Assembly: GCA_036746235.1 (NCBI GenBank)
Contig: DAIOEN010000020.1
Coordinates: forward strand, 1 to 55,881
From: CALARM01 sp036746235
Lineage (GTDB): Bacteria; Vulcanimicrobiota; SpSt-956; JAKJGF01
Direction: 5' to 3'
Length of the DNA: 55,881 nucleotides
Positions 1-8,658 of this stretch are shown in pieces. The notes beneath the pieces were generated by a model. The model saw only the letters and a program-made list of their open reading frames with translations, was not told where the DNA came from and made no database searches. Made by a program: the position numbers and the translations under genes. How positions within the stretch are numbered: position 1 is the first letter of the stretch; every line of letters starts with the position of its first letter.

Positions 1-2
1 CC

Positions 3-557
3 ATAAGAAATGCAGGAAGGTTTATGGCAGAAGCTGCATGTGATGCCATAAAACTCGAAGGCGGCATAGAAATTATCGACAGAGTAAAAGGTATTATATC
101 TGCCGGAATTCCCGTCATGGGACATTTAGGACTTACACCTCAGAGTGCAAGTGCTCTCGGAGGATTTAAAGTTCAGGGCAAAGGTGCCCTTCAGGCAAAG
201 AAAATCGTAGACAGTGCAATGGCACTGGAAGAAGCAGGCGTTTTTGCCATATTACTCGAAATGGTTCCTGACAGAGTATGTAAATTGATTACTGAAAAGG
301 TAAAAGACTGTATTATAATAAGCCTTGGTTCAGGTATGGATGCCCACGGACAGCTTCTCATATACCACGACATGTTCTGCCTCTATCCGAAATTCAAACC
401 GAAAATGGCAAAGGTATTCGGAGATGCCGGAGGAGTCATACTGGAAGGACTTAAAGGTTATGTAAACGAAGTAACAGGGAAAAACTTCCCTCAGCCGGAA
501 CATTATTTCGGCATGAAAGATGAAGAATATGAGGAACTTGTTAAACTGTTAGGTTAA
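3..557 (+). CDS. panB: 3-methyl-2-oxobutanoate hydroxymethyltransferase, 3' part
   Basis: PanB transfers a hydroxymethyl group from methylene-tetrahydrofolate to 2-oxoisovalerate, the first committed step of pantothenate synthesis in the cytoplasm. The gene enters from the left edge: the frame is open from base 3 (IRNAGRF before the first ATG at 24), so that ATG is internal. Seen here are KLEGG, the GIPVMGHLGLTPQS signature, LGGFKVQGK and a C-terminal FPQPEHYFGM that matches the usual PanB ending. The 184 residues present cover about two thirds of a normal protein of about 270. A hairpin terminator follows closely, so this is the last gene of its transcript. The call is secure. Confidence 0.95.
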   Translation: MRNAGRFMAEAACDAIKLEGGIEIIDRVKGIISAGIPVMGHLGLTPQSASALGGFKVQGKGALQAKKIVDSAMALEEAGVFAILLEMVPDRVCKLITEKVKDCIIISLGSGMDAHGQLLIYHDMFCLYPKFKPKMAKVFGDAGGVILEGLKGYVNEVTGKNFPQPEHYFGMKDEEYEELVKLLG

Positions 558-570
558 AGTTTCTGTAGAA

Positions 571-604
571 AAAAAGGCAATATAATGTATATTGCCTTTT
601 TTTT
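571..604 (+). terminator. Rho-independent terminator after panB
   Basis: A perfect inverted repeat (AAAAAGGCAATATA, 3-base loop, TATATTGCCTTTTT) runs into a T tract and starts 14 bases after the panB stop codon. Because of the flanking A and T runs it could work in both directions. Confidence 0.9.
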
Positions 605-655
605 ATTTCCAGAATACCCTGACAGGATTCATCCCCTTAACTTTAAAGGGGAATT

Positions 656-682
656 TTGTCAAAATGCCGAACGTATTATAAT
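656..682 (+). promoter_or_regulatory. Candidate sigma-70 promoter for the first FliG/FliH-like cassette
   Basis: TTGTCA (656-661) and TATAAT (677-682) are separated by 15 bases, somewhat shorter than the usual 17, and lie about 40 bases before the ATG at 723. A small hairpin (CCCCTT / AAGGGG, 633-651) sits directly upstream of the -35 box and could be an operator. GAGGTG at about 711 is the ribosome-binding site. Confidence 0.5.
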
Positions 683-722
683 AGTGATTTTCATACAATA
701 GCGAAATATGAGGTGAAACACC

Positions 723-1946
723 ATGCAACTTAAACCAGAGGAAAAAATGGCTATTTTACTGGAACTTATCCCGCAGGATCTAAGTTCTCATATAGTCAAA
801 TTTCTTACAGATGAAGAGATATCAGGTGTAAAGCGTTACAACAGCCTGGATATAGAACTGGAAGTTAAAAAAAAGGTAATAAATGAACTCTTCCCCGGTA
901 CTATTAATATTGAAGATATGAATGATATTACCGGAGCTATTACCTGTATAGCAAGGGATAATCCGGCAAAAATTGCTCTCTTAATCAAGTCTTCTCTTTC
1001 AGGAAAAACCCTTACTTTTAATGACATAATAATAACTGATATGGAAAATTTAAAGAAAGCAGAGGCCATACTTGAAGAAATTAAAAGGAAAGAAAAACGT
1101 GCAGATTCTATGGTAGAAGAAGCTCATAACCAGGTAAAAAAAATGACACTTAAGACTCAGAAAAAATGTGACATTATGATGGAAGAGCTTAAAAATAAAG
1201 GAGCAAAACTGATAGATGATGCTAAAAATTACAGGGATAAATTAATAGAAGAAACTAAACATTACTGTAAGAAACTTATGGAAGAAGCAGAGGATATTTA
1301 TGAACAGAATGAGCCTTCAGACGGGGAAGAAACCCGTCTGAAAACGAGAGAAATAATTAAAGAAAGCCAGGAAAAAGCAAAGGCTATGATAGACGGAGCA
1401 AAATCTTATGCCAGACAGCTTCATAGCTTTGCGAAACAGGAAGGTTTTGAGTATGGTAAGTCTCTGGGGATAGAGGCAGGCAAAAAGGAAGGAAATGAAA
1501 TATTAAAAGAAGCGCTGAAAATAAAGAATTATTTCGTGGAGGAAAGAAATAAATTCTTTTCCACTATAGATACTCAGATTGCCGAAATGGCATTTTATGT
1601 GGCAGAAAAGATTATAAAAACAGAGATAACGGCAGACCAGAATATAGTCCTGACTCTGATAAAAGACAGATTAAATGAAGTCCAGAAAGAAGAAGATATT
1701 ATCCTTGTAGTAAATCCCGAAGATTATGAATATGTAAATATTCATGAAAGTGAACTCAGGAAGGTGCTGGCCAATGTAAAAAAATTTAAAATAGAGAAAG
1801 ATGAAATGATTGAAAAAGGAGGATGCATTATTGGCACTACTATTCTTGACTGCAGCAGAATAGAGTTTCATCTGAACACATTGAAACTGCTTTTTGAATA
1901 TGAGAAAAATCAATCTTTTCTTACCGAAAGGAGCAGCCATGTCTAG
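723..1946 (+). CDS. FliG_N/FliH-like fusion protein, copy 1
   Basis: This 407-residue cytoplasmic protein looks like two export-apparatus domains joined by a long charged coiled coil. Residues 1-60 (EEKMAILLELI, IVKFLTDEEI) follow the pattern of a FliG N-terminal domain. Residues 100-250 are Lys/Glu-rich helix with recurring VEEAHN, IDDAKNY and IEETKHY blocks. The glycine-spaced stretch GKSLGIEAGKKEG and the last 130 residues (VAEKIIKTEI, VNPEDYEYV, IEKGGCIIGTT) match the C-terminal half of FliH/SctL, the stator that holds the export ATPase. V-ATPase subunit E is the alternative homologue. A paralogue lies at 7436, and both copies precede a macroglobulin gene. The next gene overlaps by 8 bases, so the genes are co-transcribed. 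The FliH part is the surer assignment. Confidence 0.7.
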   Translation: MQLKPEEKMAILLELIPQDLSSHIVKFLTDEEISGVKRYNSLDIELEVKKKVINELFPGTINIEDMNDITGAITCIARDNPAKIALLIKSSLSGKTLTFNDIIITDMENLKKAEAILEEIKRKEKRADSMVEEAHNQVKKMTLKTQKKCDIMMEELKNKGAKLIDDAKNYRDKLIEETKHYCKKLMEEAEDIYEQNEPSDGEETRLKTREIIKESQEKAKAMIDGAKSYARQLHSFAKQEGFEYGKSLGIEAGKKEGNEILKEALKIKNYFVEERNKFFSTIDTQIAEMAFYVAEKIIKTEITADQNIVLTLIKDRLNEVQKEEDIILVVNPEDYEYVNIHESELRKVLANVKKFKIEKDEMIEKGGCIIGTTILDCSRIEFHLNTLKLLFEYEKNQSFLTERSSHV

Positions 1947-2238
1947 AAATTTGTTTTCTGACGAATATAAGAGAAAAATAACTTATATATGCCGTATTGC
2001 AAAATGCAGTAAAGATGATGCCATAAAAGCTCTTCAGACACATGAGTATGATGAAAGAAAAGCTCTTAATTCCATAAGAAATAAGAAAAGAATAAAATCT
2101 GCCGGTAAATGGGGAGAAATAATAGATAAAACAGATGAACTGCTGGAAGATATGGAACAATACTGTCAGGCAGTGATTGAAGAAACGGAAGATTATTTCA
2201 ATCAATTAATGGACATTCCAGGGAAAGAAGGGGGATAA
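1939..2238 (+). CDS. Small helical protein with a UBA/TS-N-like motif
   Basis: This is a 99-residue protein. The ATG at 1939 is chosen because AAAGGAG lies just upstream and the start overlaps the preceding stop by 8 bases; an ATG at 1894 would have no such site. Residues 12-46 (CRIAKCSKDDAIKAL, then a YDERKALNSIR stretch) resemble the three-helix UBA/EF-Ts N-terminal fold. The remainder is an acidic helix (KTDELLEDMEQY) similar to the coiled-coil segments of the preceding protein, so binding to it is plausible. The next gene starts 3 bases downstream. The second cassette has no counterpart. The function is unknown and the fold assignment is weak. Confidence 0.6.
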   Translation: MSRNLFSDEYKRKITYICRIAKCSKDDAIKALQTHEYDERKALNSIRNKKRIKSAGKWGEIIDKTDELLEDMEQYCQAVIEETEDYFNQLMDIPGKEGG

Positions 2239-2241
2239 TTT

Positions 2242-5200
2242 ATGAATGTAATCAAGTGCCATATATGTGGAACAGAAAATACATATAAGAATGAATATTG
2301 CTCCAGATGCGACCAGAAAATAAGATTTAAAAGCCTTTCAGAATTCAGCTATTTCAGATACAGGTATCAAAAACAGTTCCTCTACAGACTGCCTGTAGAC
2401 TGGGATACTATCGGTTTGATTTTTCATGTATCTGAAGACCGGTATCCATGCGATAAAATGGCAGATTTTATGGAATATCCCAAAAAGATACTCGGACATT
2501 TTATCCTGCCTGTTACCGTATTTACAGACTCTTTAGTCTACAGGTTTAAAGTGACCAGCAGGCTTGACCCTGAAGAGATATGGGCAATGTTCGGACTCAC
2601 AGGACCTGCTTCTATATATATAATACATTTAAGAGAAATAATATTCGGACATTCTATATTAACTGTAATGGCACTTTTTACTTCTTTAATATATGAGTTT
2701 AAACCAGTAATAACCTGCAGGCTTAACAGGGAGAAACTGGATAAACTGAAAGAAAAAGCCGGAAATGAAAGGGTTAAAGATTTACTGAATTCCTTCCGGC
2801 TGGATATGATTTTTTCCCTGAATCAGGTTTATACAGGATTTACCTGTCCTGATAGATATTTAGACTTTACCCGTATATTGATGAAAAACATAGGCGATGA
2901 GAAATATAACGATTTTATAAATTTAATAAAGGCTGCAGACCCTCCGGAATATGCTCAAACATCGGAACCGAAATATAGAAGATATTTAACTATAGATAAG
3001 GTAAAGGAAAATCTTGGAGAAGAAAAATTCCAGGAATTGATGGAATTTCTGGATTCAGTTCAATGGGATTATGATTTTAAATACAATGAACTTTTCAACC
3101 CTTATTTTAGAAATCTTACTGTTGAAGAAATCAGTCTTATTTCCGATTATATGATAAAGATCGATAGCGTTTTGAGAGGTGTTACACTGAAGATATATAG
3201 AGAACCATCTTTTACCGATAAAAACGGTGAAAGAAAGATCGTCTATGAAAAATACTGGGACTTTATTCCAAAATACTGTAAGCAAAATGCTGAACGACTG
3301 TTATTTAATATTGGCCCTCTTAATCTTCCTGACCTTTCGGAAGGAGTCTATACAATGGAAATTTCAGATTCTTTCTCGGCAGACAGCTTTTCTTTCTGCC
3401 TGTCTGATATTGAAATTGCTTCTATGGTAAGGGAAAAATGTGTTATCTTTATGGCCTATAATAAATATACACAACAGTTTTTAAATGATGTGGATTTTTA
3501 TCTTGACAGAGAGAAAAAAATAATTCCCGATAAAGACGGTGTGGTAAAAATTGCCAGGGAAGAACTCCGCGATGGCAGTGAAATTACTGCCCGGAGGGGA
3601 AGCCATGAAACAACTCTCGACCTGCCACTATACAGAGAGGAAAAGGAAATCTTTAAAGGTTACATCTATACAGACAGACCTGTTTACAGACCCGGTCACA
3701 GAGTAAACTTTAAAGGAATAGTAAGAACAGGGAAAGAACTGGAATATAAACAGGGAGAAGATATAAAAGTCACTATAAAAGATAGTAAAGATAAAGAAAT
3801 ATACGATAAGATCCTCAAGACAGATGAATATGGGACAGTTTCCGATAATGTTAAACTGCCGGAAGTATGCTGTACCGGTAAATATTATATAAGTATTGAA
3901 AATTCCCGTTGTTTCAGTGACAGTACATACTTCAATGTATCAGAATATAGAAAACCTGAATTTTATGTAAAAATAGATTTTGATAAACCTTTTTATATTG
4001 CCGGAGATAAAATCACCGCTATCGTAGAAGTATTTTATTATTTCGGGAAGCCTGTTACAGATGGATATGTTGATTGTGAAATAACGATAGTAGAGTGCGA
4101 TTTTATAAAATCATATCTTGGCACGGTAAAGACAGATTCTCACGGCAAAGCGGTTTTTTCCTGGGGTGATTTCACAGAGAAGATTTCTGAAAGATATTCT
4201 TATAAGGTAAAGGTAAAGGTACAGGATCCTTCAGGACATGAGGTTGAAGAATGTAAATATATATTCATCTATCATGTCCCTTACAGATTAAGACTTTCTG
4301 TAGATAAAATACTATATGAACTCGGACAATTTGGCTTATATCGCGGTATGATTTTCGGGTCGAACAGATATTACATCAAAAAAGGTGATACCTTCCCTGT
4401 TATAATTACGGCAGACGATCATTCTGATAAACCGGTAGAAACAGAGGTCATACTCAGGATAACGAACGATCTGTCGGAAGAAGTGTATAGAAAGACTCTC
4501 AATACTGATAAAGACGGTATTGCCACCTGTGAATACAGTTTCGACAGGACAGGTACATATACTCTGGAAGGTTTTGCATCGGAAAACAATAATATAAAAA
4601 CTTCCGGCCCCATATACTGTTACTCTCCTGATGAATATGACAGAAGCATTAAAATATTGATAGATAAAAAAATTGTAGAACAGGGAGACAGATTAAATGT
4701 AATTATAAAATTTCCTCCTTCTTCTGCCGGGAAAGCTATTGTAACAGTGGAAGAGAAGGATATTTCCTATAATGTAATTGATTTTTCAAAGACAAATATA
4801 ATGGAATTTTCTATAGAAATAAATGAAACTCACAGAGATGGTTTTAATATATGTGCATATTATTTAGATGAAAAAGGAGTAAAGGTGGAAAGAAAAAAGA
4901 TTGCGTATATTAAAAAAGATAAATATCTGACTCTATCTGTTGAAAGTGATAAGGAAGAATATAGTCCCGGCGAGGATGCAAAATTTATTATAAAAGTCTC
5001 TGACAGTAAAGATAAACCTGTTTCTTCCCAGGTAACTGCGGGGATTATAGACTCATCTATTTACAGTATTAATAAGGAAATAAGAGAAGAAATTCAAAAA
5101 TTCTTTGGTAATAAAGGAATGGATAACATTTCCTGTCATGTAACCCGGTCTGATAGTCTGACATGTTCTAAAAGATTTGAGAAAAAAGATTATTATAAAG

Positions 5201-7419
5201 AAGTCATGAAAATGATAATGAAATTTGCCGGATGGGAATGTCATATATTATATGACAGAAATGACGAAATTTGCTGCAGAAATATGTGTGAGAAAGAAGA
5301 ATCTCTTAAAGCACCGGATTTTACAAGAGAAGAATTCCTTGATACCCTTTATTTTAATCCGAATATAATAACAGATCATAACGGAATGGCTGAAATTACA
5401 GTTCCCCTTGCTCATAATCTTACTACCTGGAGAGCCACACTACTTGGAATAACAAAAGATACTATGACAGGGGAGGCTATTAAAGATATTACTGTAACAA
5501 AAAAACTATTTGCCAGAATTATAACACCCAGATTTTTCAGAGAAAGAGATGAACCTGCCATATCAGGCATTATTCATAATTACCTTTCTTCTGAAAAGAC
5601 TGTCATCGGGAAATTAATAATAGAAGGACCTGTAGAACTTTTAGATAGAGGTGAATATAAAATCACTGTTCCTTCCGGCAAAACAGCTGCAGTTATGTGG
5701 AATATAAAGGTATCAGGAGAAGGTTCCTGCAGTATTAAACTCAGTGCCCTTACAGACGAAGAATCAGACGAAGTAAAAATTACTCTCCCCGTTCTGCCTC
5801 ATGGATGTGAAAGAACAATATCCATGTCAGGCAGTACAGATAAGGAAGGAGAAGAAATATTTAATCTGCCTCTGAACGGGAACAGTTCATCTGCCAGATC
5901 CATTATAATACTTGAACCATCTATTGCTTCATCAATTCTATCTTCCATTAAATATCTTGTAGGCTTTCCTTATGGCTGTGTGGAACAGACTATGAGCAGA
6001 TTTTTACCGAATGTTATTGTGTCTAAAGCATTTAAAGAACTTGAAGTGTCTGAATACAGGATTAAAAACCTGTCAGGAATGGTCAGAGCCGGCCAGACAC
6101 TTCTTTATACATACCATCACCCTGACGGAGGATGGGGATGGTGGGCACAGGATAAAAGCCAGCCCTTTATGACTGCCTATGTCATTTATGGCCTGGCTTT
6201 AGCAAAAGAAGCAGGGCATTCTGTAAACACCCGTGCAATAAATTCCGGAATAAAATGGATGGAAAACCAGTATAAGAAGGAATATAATCCGGACACGAAA
6301 GCCTTTATGGCTTTTTCATCTACTGTTGCAGGAACTCTTCAGAAAGACTGGTTAACAGAACTTTTTGATAAAAGGCATGAACTTGATAATTATGCAAAAT
6401 CTGTTCTGGCTTTATCACTTGAAAAAAGTAATCTTCACGAAGAGGCAAAGATAGTAACAGAATTAATAGAAGAGAGTGCAGAAATAACCGCAGATATTGC
6501 CCTGTGGAAAGGTAAACCGGGTAGATACGGATGGACTGATAGTATGGTGGAGACTACAGCTTACTGTTTGAAAGCCCTCCTTGCAATAAAAAAAGACAGT
6601 CATCTTATAAAGAAATCTGTAAGATTTTTATCCACTCAGAGAAAAGGAAATAAATGGAATTCAACAAAAGACACGGCAGCAGTTCTTATGACTCTGATAG
6701 ATTATCTGAAATACACGGGAGAAATACATACCGATTTTACAACAGACCTGATTTTAAATGGAAAAAACCTTGAGAGCCTGAGTTTTAACAGGGAAGATGT
6801 GGGAAGGGAAGGGAAACAGGTAATATGCAGGGAAGAACTTAACAGAGGGGAAAACAGCATAAGATTTAAACTGCATGGACAGGGCACTCTCTACTATTCC
6901 ATTTATTCCACATATTACACGGAAGAAGAAGCTATAAAAGGATCAGACGGAGGTTTTAATATTACGAGACGTTATTTTATAAGTGATAGTACGGGAACTC
7001 CCTGTATGCTGGATGATTATCCGTTTATAAATATAAACCTCTACGATGCAATAAGGGTAACATTGACGATAAAAGGAAAAGCTGAATATGAATATGTCAT
7101 GATAGAAGATCCGAAACCTGCAGGCTGTGAAATTTTAAAGAACAAAGGCTGTTTTTACAGATGGGGAGACGGTAATTATGATGTAATGGAATTTGAAGTA
7201 AGAGATGACAGAAGTGCGTTTTTCTTTCCTGCCTGGTACAGTGATCCCTGTGAAATTACTTATTTCATGAAACTTGAAACTATGGGTACTTTTCATGTAA
7301 TGCCTGCCAGAGTAAGTCTTATGTATAACCCTGATATAAACGGAATAAGTGATGAAATAATACTGCAGACACCTTTTACTTATACAGGCAGGGTAAGAGA
7401 GATTTTGAAGAGAATCTGA
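2242..7419 (+). CDS. Giant alpha-2-macroglobulin with N-terminal zinc ribbon, no signal peptide (copy 1)
   Basis: A2M proteins trap proteases through a reactive thioester; bacterial ones are normally periplasmic lipoproteins. This 1725-residue protein has the A2M core: an MG2-type TDRPVYRPGH near residue 478, the bait-to-TED bridge NPNIITDHNG to NLTTWRATL near 1035-1070, the thioester GCVEQT at 1245-1250 and the helical TED motif DGGWGWW near 1295. The start is atypical: two CxxC pairs (CHICG, CSRC) form a zinc ribbon, with no Sec signal or lipobox. Residues 75-170 hold two similar hydrophobic stretches (ILGHFILPVTVF, FGHSILTVMALF). Residues 164-265 contain three G-x-E-(R/K) helical repeats absent from the second copy. 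It forms one operon with the two genes before it. A2M identity is certain; cellular location is open. Confidence 0.9.
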   Translation: MNVIKCHICGTENTYKNEYCSRCDQKIRFKSLSEFSYFRYRYQKQFLYRLPVDWDTIGLIFHVSEDRYPCDKMADFMEYPKKILGHFILPVTVFTDSLVYRFKVTSRLDPEEIWAMFGLTGPASIYIIHLREIIFGHSILTVMALFTSLIYEFKPVITCRLNREKLDKLKEKAGNERVKDLLNSFRLDMIFSLNQVYTGFTCPDRYLDFTRILMKNIGDEKYNDFINLIKAADPPEYAQTSEPKYRRYLTIDKVKENLGEEKFQELMEFLDSVQWDYDFKYNELFNPYFRNLTVEEISLISDYMIKIDSVLRGVTLKIYREPSFTDKNGERKIVYEKYWDFIPKYCKQNAERLLFNIGPLNLPDLSEGVYTMEISDSFSADSFSFCLSDIEIASMVREKCVIFMAYNKYTQQFLNDVDFYLDREKKIIPDKDGVVKIAREELRDGSEITARRGSHETTLDLPLYREEKEIFKGYIYTDRPVYRPGHRVNFKGIVRTGKELEYKQGEDIKVTIKDSKDKEIYDKILKTDEYGTVSDNVKLPEVCCTGKYYISIENSRCFSDSTYFNVSEYRKPEFYVKIDFDKPFYIAGDKITAIVEVFYYFGKPVTDGYVDCEITIVECDFIKSYLGTVKTDSHGKAVFSWGDFTEKISERYSYKVKVKVQDPSGHEVEECKYIFIYHVPYRLRLSVDKILYELGQFGLYRGMIFGSNRYYIKKGDTFPVIITADDHSDKPVETEVILRITNDLSEEVYRKTLNTDKDGIATCEYSFDRTGTYTLEGFASENNNIKTSGPIYCYSPDEYDRSIKILIDKKIVEQGDRLNVIIKFPPSSAGKAIVTVEEKDISYNVIDFSKTNIMEFSIEINETHRDGFNICAYYLDEKGVKVERKKIAYIKKDKYLTLSVESDKEEYSPGEDAKFIIKVSDSKDKPVSSQVTAGIIDSSIYSINKEIREEIQKFFGNKGMDNISCHVTRSDSLTCSKRFEKKDYYKEVMKMIMKFAGWECHILYDRNDEICCRNMCEKEESLKAPDFTREEFLDTLYFNPNIITDHNGMAEITVPLAHNLTTWRATLLGITKDTMTGEAIKDITVTKKLFARIITPRFFRERDEPAISGIIHNYLSSEKTVIGKLIIEGPVELLDRGEYKITVPSGKTAAVMWNIKVSGEGSCSIKLSALTDEESDEVKITLPVLPHGCERTISMSGSTDKEGEEIFNLPLNGNSSSARSIIILEPSIASSILSSIKYLVGFPYGCVEQTMSRFLPNVIVSKAFKELEVSEYRIKNLSGMVRAGQTLLYTYHHPDGGWGWWAQDKSQPFMTAYVIYGLALAKEAGHSVNTRAINSGIKWMENQYKKEYNPDTKAFMAFSSTVAGTLQKDWLTELFDKRHELDNYAKSVLALSLEKSNLHEEAKIVTELIEESAEITADIALWKGKPGRYGWTDSMVETTAYCLKALLAIKKDSHLIKKSVRFLSTQRKGNKWNSTKDTAAVLMTLIDYLKYTGEIHTDFTTDLILNGKNLESLSFNREDVGREGKQVICREELNRGENSIRFKLHGQGTLYYSIYSTYYTEEEAIKGSDGGFNITRRYFISDSTGTPCMLDDYPFININLYDAIRVTLTIKGKAEYEYVMIEDPKPAGCEILKNKGCFYRWGDGNYDVMEFEVRDDRSAFFFPAWYSDPCEITYFMKLETMGTFHVMPARVSLMYNPDINGISDEIILQTPFTYTGRVREILKRI

Positions 7420-7435
7420 ATAAGAGAGGTAGAAT

Positions 7436-8620
7436 ATGATGGAATTAAATCTTAAATTAGAGGAAAAAGCGATTGCTTTACTGCCTTATCTTCCTTATGA
7501 ACTGGGTATTGATATAATGAAATATCTTACAGATGCAGAACAGGATGGTGTGAAACATATTATTTCCGGGCTCCCGAATACAGGAGTTGATATTGTTTTA
7601 AAGTTAATAAATGAATTTTTTCCTGATACCATTACTATGAAAGATAAAGACACTGTTCGCGAATATTTTATCTCTAAAGCAAGAGAAAATCCGGCAATGT
7701 TCTCTATGTTAATCCAATACGCTCTTACCGGAAAATTTGTTACTTTTAACGAGTTAAATAGTAGTGATATGCAAAACAGTTCAGTATTTATACTTGAGCA
7801 AATAGAATACAGAGAAAAACTTGCAGACAGAATGTTAGAAGAAGTCCAGGCCATGGTAAAAGACATGCTTGATAAAGCTCAGAAAAAGTGTGATCTTATG
7901 ATAGAAGAGTGTAAAAATAAAGGGAAACAGCTCATGAAAGATGTGAAACACAGAAGAAGTATATTAATAGAAGATACGGAACGTTACTGCACCGGACTCA
8001 CAGAAGATGCAAAAAATATTTATGAACAGAAAGAAATGTGTGATATAGAAGAAGCCAGAAAAAAATGGGAAAAAATAGTTCAAGAAACAGCAGCACAGGC
8101 AAAAACCATAAGAGAAGACGGAAAAATTTACAGTGAAAAACTTTATAAATTTGCAGAACATGAAGCTTTTGAAGAATGGGAAGTCAGAGGCATGGAAGAA
8201 GGTAAAAAGGAAGGAATCGAAATTTTAAAATCTGCCTTTGAAATAAAAAATTATTTCTCAGAGGAAAGAAATAAATTCTTTTCCCATATAGACAGTCAGA
8301 TTGCCGGTATGGCAATTACTGTAGCGGAAAAGACCATAAAAAAGCCTGTAACGGCAGACAGAAATACAATACTGAACCTGGCAGAAGAGAGATTAAAGGA
8401 GGCAAGGAATGAAGGGGAGATAATCTTCAGGGTAAATCCTGAAGATTATAACTATTTAAAGGGCAATGAAAATGAAATCAGAAACATGGTGGCTCAGGTA
8501 AAAGACGTCAGAATAGAAGATGACGAGAGAGTCGAAAAAGGAACATGTATTATTGCTACAACCCTTCTTGACTGCAGCAGAATAGAATTTCACCTGAAAA
8601 CATTGAAACTGCTTTTTTAA
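7436..8620 (+). CDS. FliG_N/FliH-like fusion protein, copy 2
   Basis: This 394-residue paralogue of the protein at 723 has the same order: an N-terminal FliG_N-like block (EEKAIALLPYL, IMKYLTDAEQDGV), a charged coiled coil with KAQKKCDLMIEE and EDAKNIYEQ repeats, then a FliH/SctL-like C-terminus (VAEKTIKKPVTAD, VNPEDYNYL, VEKGTCIIATT). The last 40 residues are nearly the same as copy 1, and the DNA there is very similar too, so the duplication is recent or kept alike by conversion. Copy 2 stops at LKLLF, without the EYEKNQ tail of copy 1. ATG codons at 7436 and 7439 are both possible, behind a GAGAGG site. The gap to the macroglobulin before it is 16 bases, and the next macroglobulin begins 38 bases later. 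Confidence 0.7.
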   Translation: MMELNLKLEEKAIALLPYLPYELGIDIMKYLTDAEQDGVKHIISGLPNTGVDIVLKLINEFFPDTITMKDKDTVREYFISKARENPAMFSMLIQYALTGKFVTFNELNSSDMQNSSVFILEQIEYREKLADRMLEEVQAMVKDMLDKAQKKCDLMIEECKNKGKQLMKDVKHRRSILIEDTERYCTGLTEDAKNIYEQKEMCDIEEARKKWEKIVQETAAQAKTIREDGKIYSEKLYKFAEHEAFEEWEVRGMEEGKKEGIEILKSAFEIKNYFSEERNKFFSHIDSQIAGMAITVAEKTIKKPVTADRNTILNLAEERLKEARNEGEIIFRVNPEDYNYLKGNENEIRNMVAQVKDVRIEDDERVEKGTCIIATTLLDCSRIEFHLKTLKLLF

Positions 8621-8658
8621 GATAAAAAAACAACAATTTCTTTTTGGAGGAGAGACTG

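Noticed and set aside
1894..1938. Earlier ATG for the UBA-like protein
   Set aside because: It lies deep inside the preceding gene without a ribosome-binding site, while the ATG at 1939 has AAAGGAG.
2242..7419. Classic periplasmic YfhM-type A2M lipoprotein
   Set aside because: There is no signal peptide or lipobox Cys. The protein begins with a zinc ribbon, and no pbpC-like gene is adjacent.
8644..8658. Upstream TTG start for the second macroglobulin
   Set aside because: It overlaps the Shine-Dalgarno GGAGG that serves the ATG at 8659, and the paralogue starts at the equivalent of 8659.
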